Origin: Bradyrhizobium sp. ORS 278
GTDB lineage: Bacteria; Pseudomonadota; Alphaproteobacteria; Rhizobiales; Xanthobacteraceae
Assembly: GCF_000026145.1 (NCBI RefSeq)
Contig: NC_009445.1
Location: 1,860,001 to 1,924,000, forward strand
Length of the DNA stretch: 64,000 nucleotides
Direction of reading: 5' to 3'
Positions 46,255 through 54,978 of the stretch are shown here, one piece after another. Both the position numbers and the translations under genes were made by a program. The notes beneath the pieces were generated by a model. That model was not told where the DNA came from. It was given only the letters and a program-made list of their open reading frames with translations, and ran no database searches. The stretch's first letter is position 1; each line of letters opens with the position of its first letter.

Positions 46255-47478
46255 TTAAAACACCGTGCCGTCGCTGATGATGGTCAGAGGCGGCGTGCCG
46301 TCGGGGCGGCGGGCGAAGGCGAGCTTGCGGCCGGCGGCCCAGGTGCCGCCTTCGAGGATGCGGGCGAGCGGCAGTTGCTCGGGCGTCTGGCCGGTACGCT
46401 CCCGGATCAGTGCGGCCAGACGGTCGAGCAGGGCGACAGTCAGCGCGCGCCATTCCACCACGAGCGGGGAGTCAACCTCGTGGGGGCGCGTGGCATCGGC
46501 GGGATCGCGCAACACCAGTACGCCGCCGTCGACGAACAGGCCGCCGTTGCGGTATTCGGCGAGGCCGGTGAGACCGTCGATGTTGTCTACCACGAGGCGC
46601 GCGCGCTGCAGCGGTTCGATCAGCGAATAGCTCAGCCATTGCGACAGCTTGTGCAGCGGGACGAGACCGGTGGTCTGATCGTCGGCGACCAGTGATGGAT
46701 GCCGCCAGCAATCGCCGAGCGCGACGCCTTGCAGCGTCAGCCGCGACGGCCAGATCGGCCCGAGCTGCAGCAGCACCTGCTGCAGGATGTCGGCGGCCTG
46801 GAGATGGCCGCCGGTTGCGCTGGCGGCGAGGTGATCGAACAGACCGCCGGTACGCGGAGCATCCTGTGTTCCGAAGATCTCCGGCTTTGCAGCCGTCACC
46901 TCGCCCAACCGGCGCAGCAGCGCGACGCGGCCCTCCAATCCGACCAGCGGATTGTCGGGGCCGACCTGGAAGCCGCGTTCGAGATCGGCGACCGTGAGCT
47001 GGCGCAGCTTCGCCGCATCAGCGCGCAGAGGATCGCGCCCATCGGCCGAGAAGGCGCCGCGTGCGAACATGTCGAGGCTCGCCAGCGCGAGCCCTTCGGA
47101 GCGGCCGATCCGTGTGCCGGTCACGGCATCCTGATAGCGCCAGGAGGCGCCGGCGCCGGCGTCGAGCAGCACGCTGGTGATGGCGAGATCGAACTCGGCG
47201 CGCGCGCGTGCCGCCGCGTCGAGCCATTGCGTCTTCTCGGCAACGGCCGTCCAGCGATCGGTCCCGCCGACCACGAAGTGTCGCCAGCGCGAATGAAACG
47301 GCACCTCGCCGCTCGGATAAGCCTTGTTGGTCACGTCGAGCACGAGATCCGCAATCGCATCCAGCTTGCCGAGATCGACGCGAAAATGCGGCAGCTTGTC
47401 GTCGAGCCCGAGCGCAAGCAGCTGATGCGCCCGCTCGCGCACGGCGCGGGCGGACAGGAGAGATGAAACGTCGCTCAT
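46255..47478 (-). CDS. URC4/Urg3-type uracil catabolism protein (DUF1688)
   Basis: Protein of 407 residues of the DUF1688 family, which includes yeast URC4. Genetic work in yeast places it in the URC route of uracil breakdown; its reaction is not settled. Recognisable stretches: RWRHFVVGGTDRW, AEFDLAITSVLLDAGAG, YQDAVTGTRIGRSEGLALAS, the GDCWRHP segment, and the C-terminal KLAFARRPDGTPP. ATG 47478 is 16 bp after the URC1 stop, so both are co-transcribed. The frame upstream of 47478 belongs to the URC1 shadow. Confidence 0.85.
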   Translation of the reverse strand: MSDVSSLLSARAVRERAHQLLALGLDDKLPHFRVDLGKLDAIADLVLDVTNKAYPSGEVPFHSRWRHFVVGGTDRWTAVAEKTQWLDAAARARAEFDLAITSVLLDAGAGASWRYQDAVTGTRIGRSEGLALASLDMFARGAFSADGRDPLRADAAKLRQLTVADLERGFQVGPDNPLVGLEGRVALLRRLGEVTAAKPEIFGTQDAPRTGGLFDHLAASATGGHLQAADILQQVLLQLGPIWPSRLTLQGVALGDCWRHPSLVADDQTTGLVPLHKLSQWLSYSLIEPLQRARLVVDNIDGLTGLAEYRNGGLFVDGGVLVLRDPADATRPHEVDSPLVVEWRALTVALLDRLAALIRERTGQTPEQLPLARILEGGTWAAGRKLAFARRPDGTPPLTIISDGTVF

Positions 47479-47494
47479 GATCGGCTGCCAGCCC

Positions 47495-48751
47495 TCAGTA
47501 CTTCTCGAGCGGGCGGCCGACGGTGTCGCCGAGCTCTTGCGGCTTCTGCGGCTCCAGCGAGAAATAGCCCGCGGCCTTCTTCGCCGCGATCTCGACATGC
47601 GCGTCGGCCGGGATCAGCTCGTCCGGAATCGGCACGCGCTCGACGATGTCGACGCCTTGTCCCACGAGCGCATCATGCTTCATGTCGCTCATCGAGATGA
47701 AGCGGTCGATGCGCGTGATGCCGAGCCAGTGGATGACGTCCGGCATCAGCTGCTGGAAGCGCGCGTCCTGCACGCCGGCGACGCATTCGGTGCGCTCGAA
47801 ATAGGCCGCGGCGGCGTCGCCGTCCTCCTGGCGCTTGCGCGCATTGTAGACCAGGAATTTCGTCACCTCGCCGAGCGCGCGGCCTTCCTTGCGGTTGTAG
47901 ACGATGATGCCGAGGCCGCCGTTCTGGCCGGCGGCGACGCATTCCTCGATGCCGTGGATCAGATAGGGGCGGCAGGTGCAGATGTCGGAGCCGAACACGT
48001 CCGAGCCGTTGCACTCGTCGTGCACGCGGCAGGTGATCTTGGTGCGCGGCTCATTCAGCTTGGTGACATCGCCGAACAGATAGACCGTGGTGCCGCCGAT
48101 CGGCGGCAGGAACACCTGCAGGTCCGGCCGCGTCACCAATTCCGGATACATGCCGCCGGTCTGCTCGAACAGGCCGCGGCGCAGATTGGTCTCGCTGGTG
48201 CCGAAGCGCGCGGCGACACCCGGCAGGTACCACACCGGGTCGATCGCGATCTTGACGACCGACACGCTGCCATTGGCGTGTACGACGCTGCCGTCATGGA
48301 CGAGGCGCTTGGCGGCGAGCGCGGCATGCAGCTCCGGCAGTTCGATGCGCGCCTTGGTCACCGCGATGGACGGCCTGATGTCGATGCCTTCGGCGATCTC
48401 GCCGCCGAAATTCTCGGCGACCAGATGGCCCCAGGGATCGAGCGCGACGATCTTGGCCGGATCGCGCCACTGATCGAACGGGCCGATCGTGGCGGCGGGA
48501 TGGGTGTTGGTGAGATCGGGACGTCGGATCGGATCGAGCGCGCCGGAGGACACCGCGAGTGCGCGGTACACCGTGTAGGAGCCGCCATGGCTGCCGATGA
48601 CGTTGCGGTCCTGCGGCCGCGACACCGTGCCGATCACGGGGCCGCGCTCGCGCGCGCTCGCCGCGCCCCAGTGGAGCGGGAAATTGTGCTTGGCGCCTGG
48701 CACCGGGTGCGAGGTCAGGCGGATGTGATCCGTGCGGTTGGAGCGAGTCAT
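47495..48751 (-). CDS. URC1-type GTP-cyclohydrolase-II-like protein (uracil catabolism)
   Basis: Protein of 418 residues whose C-terminal half is a GTP cyclohydrolase II (RibA) domain. Zinc ligands are kept: Cys in VHDEC and the pair ICTC, in the family segment HDECNGSDVFGSDICTCRP. The RibA catalytic loop YxRQEGRGIG appears as YNRKEGRALGEVTKF, so substrate use probably differs from riboflavin synthesis. The N-terminal half of about 200 residues is specific to URC1-type proteins. It is the first gene of URC1-URC4 (and upp). In the yeast model this protein is thought to open the pyrimidine ring of a uracil nucleotide; here that is inferred from homology and gene neighbours. Confidence 0.85.
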   Translation of the reverse strand: MTRSNRTDHIRLTSHPVPGAKHNFPLHWGAASARERGPVIGTVSRPQDRNVIGSHGGSYTVYRALAVSSGALDPIRRPDLTNTHPAATIGPFDQWRDPAKIVALDPWGHLVAENFGGEIAEGIDIRPSIAVTKARIELPELHAALAAKRLVHDGSVVHANGSVSVVKIAIDPVWYLPGVAARFGTSETNLRRGLFEQTGGMYPELVTRPDLQVFLPPIGGTTVYLFGDVTKLNEPRTKITCRVHDECNGSDVFGSDICTCRPYLIHGIEECVAAGQNGGLGIIVYNRKEGRALGEVTKFLVYNARKRQEDGDAAAAYFERTECVAGVQDARFQQLMPDVIHWLGITRIDRFISMSDMKHDALVGQGVDIVERVPIPDELIPADAHVEIAAKKAAGYFSLEPQKPQELGDTVGRPLEKY

Positions 48752-49006
48752 CGGACAGCTACCCCCAAAACGGCAACGGCCCGCCTTGACGACGGGCCTG
48801 AGCAGAACGAGTTCACGTTTTCCATGCATCAATATAGCAAGTTTTCCACAGCAAACAAGTGGTCCGGATTGGCCGTCTGTTTGTAAACGAATGGTGACGA
48901 TGCCGGCTTGCGGTGCAGCGCGGCGCGCCCTGCTGGCATGGCGCTTGCCTTTTGCACGGGACGCCGCCAGCTTGGCGCGCAGGGAATCTTCGGCGGCAAA
49001 GGTGGC

Positions 49007-50236
49007 ATGGACCTGATCATTCGCAACGCGGTGCTGGCGCAGCAAGGCGAGCTGCGCCGCGCCGATATCGGAATTTCCAAAGGCCGGATCGTGGCGATCG
49101 AGGCCGCGCTGCAGGCGGACGGCCAGGTGCGCGACGCGGAGAATTGCCTCGTCGTGCCCGGGTTCATCGAGACGCATATCCATCTCGACAAGACCTGTAT
49201 CCTCGATCGCTGCAGCATCCGGGAAGGTACGGTGGCGGAGGCGGTGCGGGAGACGGCGGCCGCGAAGCGCAACTTCACGCCGGAGGATGTCTACGCCAGG
49301 GCGAGGCAGACGGTGGAGCGCTGCGTCAGCCATGGCACGATGCGGATGCGCACCCATGTCGAGCTCGATCCCGGCATCGGCTTCGTTGCGTTCGAGGCCA
49401 TCCAACAGCTGGCGCGCGACTATGCCTGGGCGCTCGATCTCGAGATCTGCGTGTTCCCGCAGGAGGGTCTGACGAACTATCCGGGCACCGAGGAGCTGCT
49501 GATCGAGGGTCTCCGCCGCGGCGCGCGTACCATCGGCGCCGCGCCGTATTTCGACACCGATCCGCGCGCGCAGATCGACCGCATCTTCGCGATCGCTAGG
49601 GAGCACGGCGTCGACATCGACATGCATCTCGACCTCGCCGAGACGCTCGATCACATGCAGATCGAATATGTCTGCCGCAAGACGGAGGAATATGGCTGGG
49701 GCGGCCGCGTCGCGGTCGGCCATGTCACGCAGCTGTCGCTGCTGCCGCCGGAGCGCTTCAACGCCATTGCTGTGCAACTCGCCGATGCCGGCGTGGCGGT
49801 CACCGTGCTGCCCTCGACCGATCTGCATCTGATGGGCCGTCGGCAGGATCACGCGATCCCGCGCGGCGTGGTGCCGCTGGAGCCGCTGCGCGAGCACGGC
49901 GTGACCTGCTCGCTGTCGACCAACAACGTGCTCAATCCGTTTACGCCCTATGGCGACGGCTCGCTGATCCGCATGGCCAATCTCTACGCCAATGTCTGCC
50001 ACGTCTCGCGCCCGGATCATCTCGCCGGTTGCCTGGACATGGTGACGCATGATGCGGCGAAGCTGATGCGGCTTAGTGATTACGGCGTGACGGTGGGCGC
50101 GCCCGCCGATCTGGTCTGCATCGACGCGCGTGACCCGACCGAAGCGGTGGCGACCTTGGCGCAGCCGCTGTGGGGCCTGAAACGCAGCAGGCCGTCGTTC
50201 TCGCGCACGCGTCCGGTGCTGCATCGGCCGGCGTGA
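49007..50236 (+). CDS. Cytosine-deaminase-like amidohydrolase
   Basis: Metal-dependent hydrolase of 409 residues related to CodA. The motifs are metal HxH in ETHIHLDK near 60-67, RTHVELD, IDMHLDLAET, VGHVTQLS and the late LSTNNVLNPFTPYGDG, in which Asn-Asn stands where cytosine deaminases have Asp-Asn at the metal/catalytic Asp. ATG 49007 follows AAAGGTGGC. It is divergent from URC1 and probably feeds uracil or another deaminated ring compound into the neighbouring routes. The substrate could also be a triazine- or creatinine-like ring. Confidence 0.8.
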   Translation: MDLIIRNAVLAQQGELRRADIGISKGRIVAIEAALQADGQVRDAENCLVVPGFIETHIHLDKTCILDRCSIREGTVAEAVRETAAAKRNFTPEDVYARARQTVERCVSHGTMRMRTHVELDPGIGFVAFEAIQQLARDYAWALDLEICVFPQEGLTNYPGTEELLIEGLRRGARTIGAAPYFDTDPRAQIDRIFAIAREHGVDIDMHLDLAETLDHMQIEYVCRKTEEYGWGGRVAVGHVTQLSLLPPERFNAIAVQLADAGVAVTVLPSTDLHLMGRRQDHAIPRGVVPLEPLREHGVTCSLSTNNVLNPFTPYGDGSLIRMANLYANVCHVSRPDHLAGCLDMVTHDAAKLMRLSDYGVTVGAPADLVCIDARDPTEAVATLAQPLWGLKRSRPSFSRTRPVLHRPA

Positions 50237-50247
50237 CGATGAGATCC

Positions 50248-50404
50248 GTAGGGTGGGCAAAGGCGCAATCGAAGGTGCTGCGGCATTCGCAGCTTGATTG
50301 TGCGCCGTGCCCACCATCTCGAAATGCCGTGCGCGGCTGTGGTGGGCACGCTTCCGCCGTCCGTCGTCGATGCACTGAGCAAGACGCCGCTTTGCCCACC
50401 CTAC
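50248..50404. repeat. Palindromic intergenic repeat, family B, copy 2
   Basis: Ends GTAGGGTGGGCAAAG and CTTTGCCCACCCTAC as in copy 1 at 45998-46086, with a longer internal part. It fills the gap between the amidohydrolase and carbamoylase genes. Confidence 0.85.
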
Positions 50405-50426
50405 GGACTGACTGTGGAGCTACACC

Positions 50427-51353
50427 ATGCGCATCATCAACGTCGCCGCCGCCCAGATGGGGCCGATCCAGCGGGCCGACAGCCGGGAGGCCGTCGTCGC
50501 ACGCATGATCGCGCTGCTGGACGAGGCCAAGCACAAGGGCGCCGACCTCATCGTCTATCCGGAGCTGGCGCTGACGACGTTCTTTCCGCGCTGGTACATG
50601 GAGGATCAGGCCGAGGTCGATACATGGTTCGAGCGTGACATGCCCAACGCCGCCGTGCAGCCGCTGTTCGATCGCGCCGCGCAGCATGAGATAGCGATGT
50701 ATCTCGGCTATGCCGAGCTGACGCTGGACGGGCATCACTACAACACGGCTGTTCTGACCGATCGCAGCAGCAACATCGTCGGCAAGTATCGCAAGGTGCA
50801 TCTGCCCGGCCACGAGGAATTCGAGCCGGAGCGCAGCCACCAGCATCTGGAGAAGCGCTATTTCGAGCCGGGCGATCTCGGCTTTCCGGTCTGGCGCAAT
50901 CTCGGAGGGATCGTCGGGATGGCGATCTGCAACGACCGCCGCTGGCCGGAGACGTATCGCGTGATGGGTCTGCAGGATGTCGAGCTGGTGCTGATCGGCT
51001 ACAACACGCCGTCGGTGAACTCGCTGAAGTCGGCGGAAGGGCTGCAGCAGCGGCTGTTCCACAATCGTCTCTCCGCGCAGGCCGGTGCGTATCAGAACTC
51101 GTGCTGGGTGGTGGCGGTCGCCAAGGCCGGCGTCGAGGACGGCCATCATCTGATCGGCGGCAGCCTGATCGTCAATCCCGACGGCGAGATCGTCGCGGAG
51201 GCGGTGACGGCAGGCGACGAGGTGCTGGTCGCGGCGTGCGATATGGATGCGACGCGCTTCGGCAAGCAGACGATCTTCGATTTCGCCCGGCATCGACGGG
51301 TGGAGCACTATGGGCTGATCACCAGCCGCACGGGCGCGGTGCCGCCGGAGTGA
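50427..51353 (+). CDS. N-carbamoyl-D-amino-acid-hydrolase-type carbamoylase (paralogue 2)
   Basis: Nitrilase-superfamily enzyme of 308 residues. The triad is Glu in VYPELALTTFFPRW, Lys in KYRKVHLPG, and Cys in AICNDRRWPETYR. It is close to paralogue 1 at 42917 along its length but lacks that protein's Cys-containing tail. ATG 50427 follows GGAG. Its neighbours, a hydantoin racemase-like gene and a dihydropyrimidinase gene, form the classical hydantoinase-racemase-carbamoylase set. Confidence 0.87.
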   Translation: MRIINVAAAQMGPIQRADSREAVVARMIALLDEAKHKGADLIVYPELALTTFFPRWYMEDQAEVDTWFERDMPNAAVQPLFDRAAQHEIAMYLGYAELTLDGHHYNTAVLTDRSSNIVGKYRKVHLPGHEEFEPERSHQHLEKRYFEPGDLGFPVWRNLGGIVGMAICNDRRWPETYRVMGLQDVELVLIGYNTPSVNSLKSAEGLQQRLFHNRLSAQAGAYQNSCWVVAVAKAGVEDGHHLIGGSLIVNPDGEIVAEAVTAGDEVLVAACDMDATRFGKQTIFDFARHRRVEHYGLITSRTGAVPPE

Positions 51354-51387
51354 GGCAGTTCGTGGTCAACCAATAGCGCAGTTCCAA

Positions 51388-51515
51388 ATTCGGTGTCGTC
51401 CCGGCGAACGCCGGGACCCATACCGCGGAATCTATCGAGGGACGTCGCTGATAGTTGCCTGCCTCACCGCGGCCGGTGGTTATGGGTCCCGGCTCAAGGC
51501 CGGGACGACAGCGGT
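51388..51515. repeat. Palindromic intergenic repeat, family A, copy 2
   Basis: It starts ATTCGGTGTCGTCCCGGC and ends GCCGGGACGACAGCGG, matching copy 1 at 31653-31800. Inner GCCGGGACCCATA and TTATGGGTCCCGGC are inverse complements. It lies between the stops of two convergent genes. Confidence 0.85.
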
Positions 51516-51576
51516 GGTTGGGCGGCAGCGGGGCAGATCCGTGCGATGTCGATCGCGAGATTGATAGATCAGTCAT

Positions 51577-52236
51577 TCACCCCGCGAACGCCACAGCGCC
51601 CAGCGCCATCGTCACCGCCGCCTGCGTCGGGTCGATCACCGGAATGCCCAGCGCGTCCTCCAGCCCTTTCCGATGCCGCGCCATGCCGGCGCAGCCCATG
51701 ACGATGGCGCCGGCGCCGTCCTCGTCACGGAGCGCGCGGCCGACGGTGATCATCTTGGCCAGCGTGCCTTCGCCCGACGCCGTCTCCGCCACCGTCATGT
51801 CGAGCGGTCGTTCCGCGGCGAGCCGGTCCATCAGTCCCATCTGGCGGAGGTAGCGGATGTGGCGGCGGATCGAGCGCTGCGCGATGGCGAGCACGCCGAA
51901 CGTGTCGGCGCGCGTCAGCGCGGTCAGCACGCCGCATTCGGCGATCCCCAGCACCGGCCGCGTCGTCGCCTCGCGGCAGACGTGCAGGCCGGGATCGCTG
52001 TAGCAGGCGATGACGAAGGCGCTCGACGCATTGTCGCCCTCGACGAAGCGCCGCAGCGGCAGCGCGACGCTGTCGGCATCCTTCTGGCTCTCGACGCCGT
52101 AGGGTCCTTCCTTCAAAGTCTCGCAGACGATCTCCGGGCCCTCCGCGAACATCAGCGGCTTGAGTGCTGCCGCGAGGCCATCGGTGACCACCTGGTTGGA
52201 GTTCGGGTTGATCACGGTGATGCGCGGGCGGGACAT
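51577..52236 (-). CDS. Asp/Glu/hydantoin racemase family protein
   Basis: Cofactor-independent racemase of 219 residues. It begins with the family motif RITVINPNSNQVVT and keeps both catalytic Cys: VIACYSDPG near 83 and MGCAGMA near 183. ATG 52236 is chosen because the upstream frame is Arg-rich. It is divergent from the dihydropyrimidinase gene. It probably racemises hydantoins or allantoin-like ureides before ring opening. Confidence 0.83.
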   Translation of the reverse strand: MSRPRITVINPNSNQVVTDGLAAALKPLMFAEGPEIVCETLKEGPYGVESQKDADSVALPLRRFVEGDNASSAFVIACYSDPGLHVCREATTRPVLGIAECGVLTALTRADTFGVLAIAQRSIRRHIRYLRQMGLMDRLAAERPLDMTVAETASGEGTLAKMITVGRALRDEDGAGAIVMGCAGMARHRKGLEDALGIPVIDPTQAAVTMALGAVAFAG

Positions 52237-52363
52237 GGGAGCTACCTGCTTCTTCGGAGTTGACGTCGCGCGACAGGCAATCACTATGCCACGGCGGACG
52301 CAAGCGGGCCGGCGCGGCCTTCCAGCATCACGCCGTTCCATCTGGCAGAACTAGGAGATCGCG

Positions 52364-53833
52364 ATGACCGAGCCGGCCTATGACCTGATCATCCGGGGAG
52401 GGCGCGTCGCCACCACCACCGACACGTTCGAGGCCGATGTCGCCGTCTCCGGCGAGACCATCGCGGCGATCGGTCGCGGGCTCGGACCTGCGAAGCGCGA
52501 GATCGACGCGCGCGGCAAATACGTACTGCCCGGCGGCGTCGACAGCCATTGCCACATCGAGCAGCTCTCGGCCGCGGGTATCGTCAATGCAGATACGTTC
52601 GAGAGCGCGACGACCTCTGCGGCGTTTGGCGGCACGACGTCAGTGATTTCGTTCGCCGCGCAGCATGTGGGTATGCAGCTGCCGCAGGTGCTCGAGGAGT
52701 ATCACGCGCTGGCGCGCAAGGGCGCGGTCATCGACTATGCGTTCCACATGATCATCGCGGATCCGACCAAGGACACCCTGGAGCGCGATCTGCCGGCGCT
52801 GATCCGGCAGGGCCACGGCTCGATCAAGATCTTCATGACCTATGACCGGCTCAAGATCGAAGACGAGCCGCTGCTCGACATTCTCGTCGCCGCGCGCGAG
52901 GGCGGCGCGATGCTGTGCGCGCATGCCGAGAACCACGGCATCATTTCCTGGATGGTGAAGCGGCTGCTGGCGCGCGGCTACACCGCGCCGAAATATCACG
53001 CCATCAGCCATGCGCGGTTCTCCGAGGCGGAGGCGTTCAACCGGCTGATCGGTATGGCCGCGCTGGTCGATCAGCCGATCATGATCTTCCACGTTTCGAC
53101 CGCCGAAGGCGCCAGGGTCATCCGCGACGCGCGCGGGCAGGGGCTGAAGGTGTTCGCGGAGACCTGCCCGCAATATCTGTTCATGACGGCCGACGATTTG
53201 GACAAGCCAGGCATCGAGGGCGCGAAGTGGATGTGCAGCCCGCCGCCGCGCCGCGCGCCGGACCAGGAGGCGCTGTGGCAGGCGCTGTCGCTCGGCGACC
53301 TGCAGACGATCTCGTCGGACCACGCGCCGTATCGCTTCGACGAGACCGGCAAGCTGCGCGCCGGTCCCAATCCGAACTTCAAGCAGATCGCCAACGGCCT
53401 GCCGGGCCTCGAGCTGCGGCTGCCGCTGCTGTTCGACGCGATGGTGTCGAAGGGCCGGCTCGGCCTGAACAAGTTCGTCGAGCTGACGGCGACAGCGCCG
53501 GCCAAGATCTACAATCTGCATCCGCGCAAGGGCGCGATCGCGATCGGGGCCGATGCAGATATCGCGCTGTGGGATCCGGACAAGCGGGTGACGATTGCTG
53601 ATGACAGCATGCACGATCTCGCCGGCTACACGCCGTTCGCGGGGCGCAGCGTGCAGGGCTGGCCTGTGACCGTTCTGTCGCGCGGTCGGGTGATTGTCGA
53701 TGATGGCAAGATCGCGGTGCAGCCCGGCTCCGGCCAGTTCCTCGCCCGCAGCGGCGGCGAGGCGGCGAAGCCGACGGGACGTCTGGTGGCGGACATGGAC
53801 CCCGAGCAGAACTTTGGGGCGACGCTGCTGTGA
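52364..53833 (+). CDS. hydA: Dihydropyrimidinase / D-hydantoinase
   Basis: Cyclic amidohydrolase of 489 residues that opens dihydropyrimidines or hydantoins to carbamoyl amino acids. Metal and active-site blocks: DSHCHIEQ (HxH), GSIKIFMTYD with the carboxylated Lys, CAHAENHG, IFHVSTAEGA and SSDHAPYRF with the catalytic Asp. The first HxH is followed by Ile-Glu rather than the common Leu-Asp or Leu-Glu. Product release suits the carbamoylases at 42917 and 50427. Confidence 0.9.
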   Translation: MTEPAYDLIIRGGRVATTTDTFEADVAVSGETIAAIGRGLGPAKREIDARGKYVLPGGVDSHCHIEQLSAAGIVNADTFESATTSAAFGGTTSVISFAAQHVGMQLPQVLEEYHALARKGAVIDYAFHMIIADPTKDTLERDLPALIRQGHGSIKIFMTYDRLKIEDEPLLDILVAAREGGAMLCAHAENHGIISWMVKRLLARGYTAPKYHAISHARFSEAEAFNRLIGMAALVDQPIMIFHVSTAEGARVIRDARGQGLKVFAETCPQYLFMTADDLDKPGIEGAKWMCSPPPRRAPDQEALWQALSLGDLQTISSDHAPYRFDETGKLRAGPNPNFKQIANGLPGLELRLPLLFDAMVSKGRLGLNKFVELTATAPAKIYNLHPRKGAIAIGADADIALWDPDKRVTIADDSMHDLAGYTPFAGRSVQGWPVTVLSRGRVIVDDGKIAVQPGSGQFLARSGGEAAKPTGRLVADMDPEQNFGATLL

Positions 53834-53847
53834 GCCTGTTGGCGAAG

Positions 53848-53995
53848 CATCGCGGGCCTCGTCCTTCGAGACGGTCGCTTCGCGACCTCCTCAGGATGAG
53901 GGGACAGAGCAGGTCAGGCGGCGCGCACGCTGCGTTTCCTCGTGGCGAGGAGGCTGCGCCAGCAGCCGTCTCGAACCATGAGGCCCCGATGGAGA
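53848..53995. repeat. Palindromic intergenic repeat, family C
   Basis: CCTCGTCCTTCGAGACGG and CGTCTCGAACCATGAGG mark the two ends; inner CCTCCTCAGGATGAGGGG recalls the copy at 45287-45340. It lies between the dihydropyrimidinase and epimerase genes. Confidence 0.7.
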
Positions 53996-54005
53996 GGCTT
54001 TTCGC

Positions 54006-54977
54006 ATGCATGTCCTGATCTTCGGCGGCGCCGGCTTCGTCGGACTTAACACTGCGCAAGGACTGCTCGAGCGTGGGCATGCGGTGACCGTATTCGATGC
54101 GGCACCGCTGCCGAGCGCGGCGCAGCGCGCCTTCGCACCGTTTGGTGAACGGCTGCACGTGATCAACGGCGACGTCATAGACGCCGACGCCGTCGCGGCC
54201 GCTATCGGCAATGGCTGCGATGCCGTCGTCATGGGCGCCGCGATCACCGCCGGTCCCGAACGCGATGCGTCCGATCCCGAGCGCATCCTCGCCGTGAATC
54301 TGCTCGCACAGGTACCGATCTTGCAGGCCGCGCGGCGCAGCGGCGTCCGGCGCGTGATCAATCTGTCGTCGGCTGCATCCTACGGCGCCAGCGGCCAGCG
54401 CTTCGCGGTGCTGGAGGAGACCACGCCGTGCGAACCGGTGTCGCTGTATGCGATCACGAAATTCACCTCCGAACGCGTCGCCGCGCGACTGTCAGATCTT
54501 TGGCAGACCGACGTCATCAGCGTGCGCTTGTCCGCCGTGTTCGGGCCGTTCGAGCGCGGCGGGGGCGTGCGCGATACGCCATCGCCGCAGGCGCTGATCG
54601 CGGCCTGCTGCGCGCGCAGCGAGCCGGCGTTGTTGAACGAAGCCGGCGACAAGGACTGGGTCTACGCGGTCGATGTCGCCGATGCCGTGTGCCTGCTGCT
54701 CGAAGCGGAGAAGCCGCAGCAGACGCTCTACAACATCTCGAACGAGGCGACGTTTACGGCCGAGGCGTGGGGCCGCGCCTTCGCGAGCGGTCGGTCCGGC
54801 TTCACCTGCCGCCTCGCGGAGCCGGGCGAAACGCCGACGGTGCCTGTGTTCGCGCCGGTCCGCGGCCGGCTGTCGACGATGCGGCTGGCGAACGAGTTCG
54901 GCTGGCGCGCGCGGTTCGACTGCGCAGGCTCCGCCGAACATTTCGGCCGCTGGTTCGATCAGTACGGGAGGGATTGA
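54006..54977 (+). CDS. NAD-dependent epimerase/dehydratase family protein
   Basis: Extended short-chain dehydrogenase of 323 residues. NAD-binding GGAGFVG at 8-14, active-site Tyr-x3-Lys in YAITKFTSE, and Ser in NLSSAASYG are kept, with a sugar-epimerase-like VFGPFERGG segment. It is 1 bp before an SDR gene, so the two likely act in sequence on one substrate, which cannot be named. Confidence 0.85.
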   Translation: MHVLIFGGAGFVGLNTAQGLLERGHAVTVFDAAPLPSAAQRAFAPFGERLHVINGDVIDADAVAAAIGNGCDAVVMGAAITAGPERDASDPERILAVNLLAQVPILQAARRSGVRRVINLSSAASYGASGQRFAVLEETTPCEPVSLYAITKFTSERVAARLSDLWQTDVISVRLSAVFGPFERGGGVRDTPSPQALIAACCARSEPALLNEAGDKDWVYAVDVADAVCLLLEAEKPQQTLYNISNEATFTAEAWGRAFASGRSGFTCRLAEPGETPTVPVFAPVRGRLSTMRLANEFGWRARFDCAGSAEHFGRWFDQYGRD

Positions 54978-54978
54978 G

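Noticed and set aside
48752..50317. Long upstream extension of the URC1-like reading frame
   Set aside because: It is the mirror of the CodA-like gene; the recognisable protein starts at ATG 48751.
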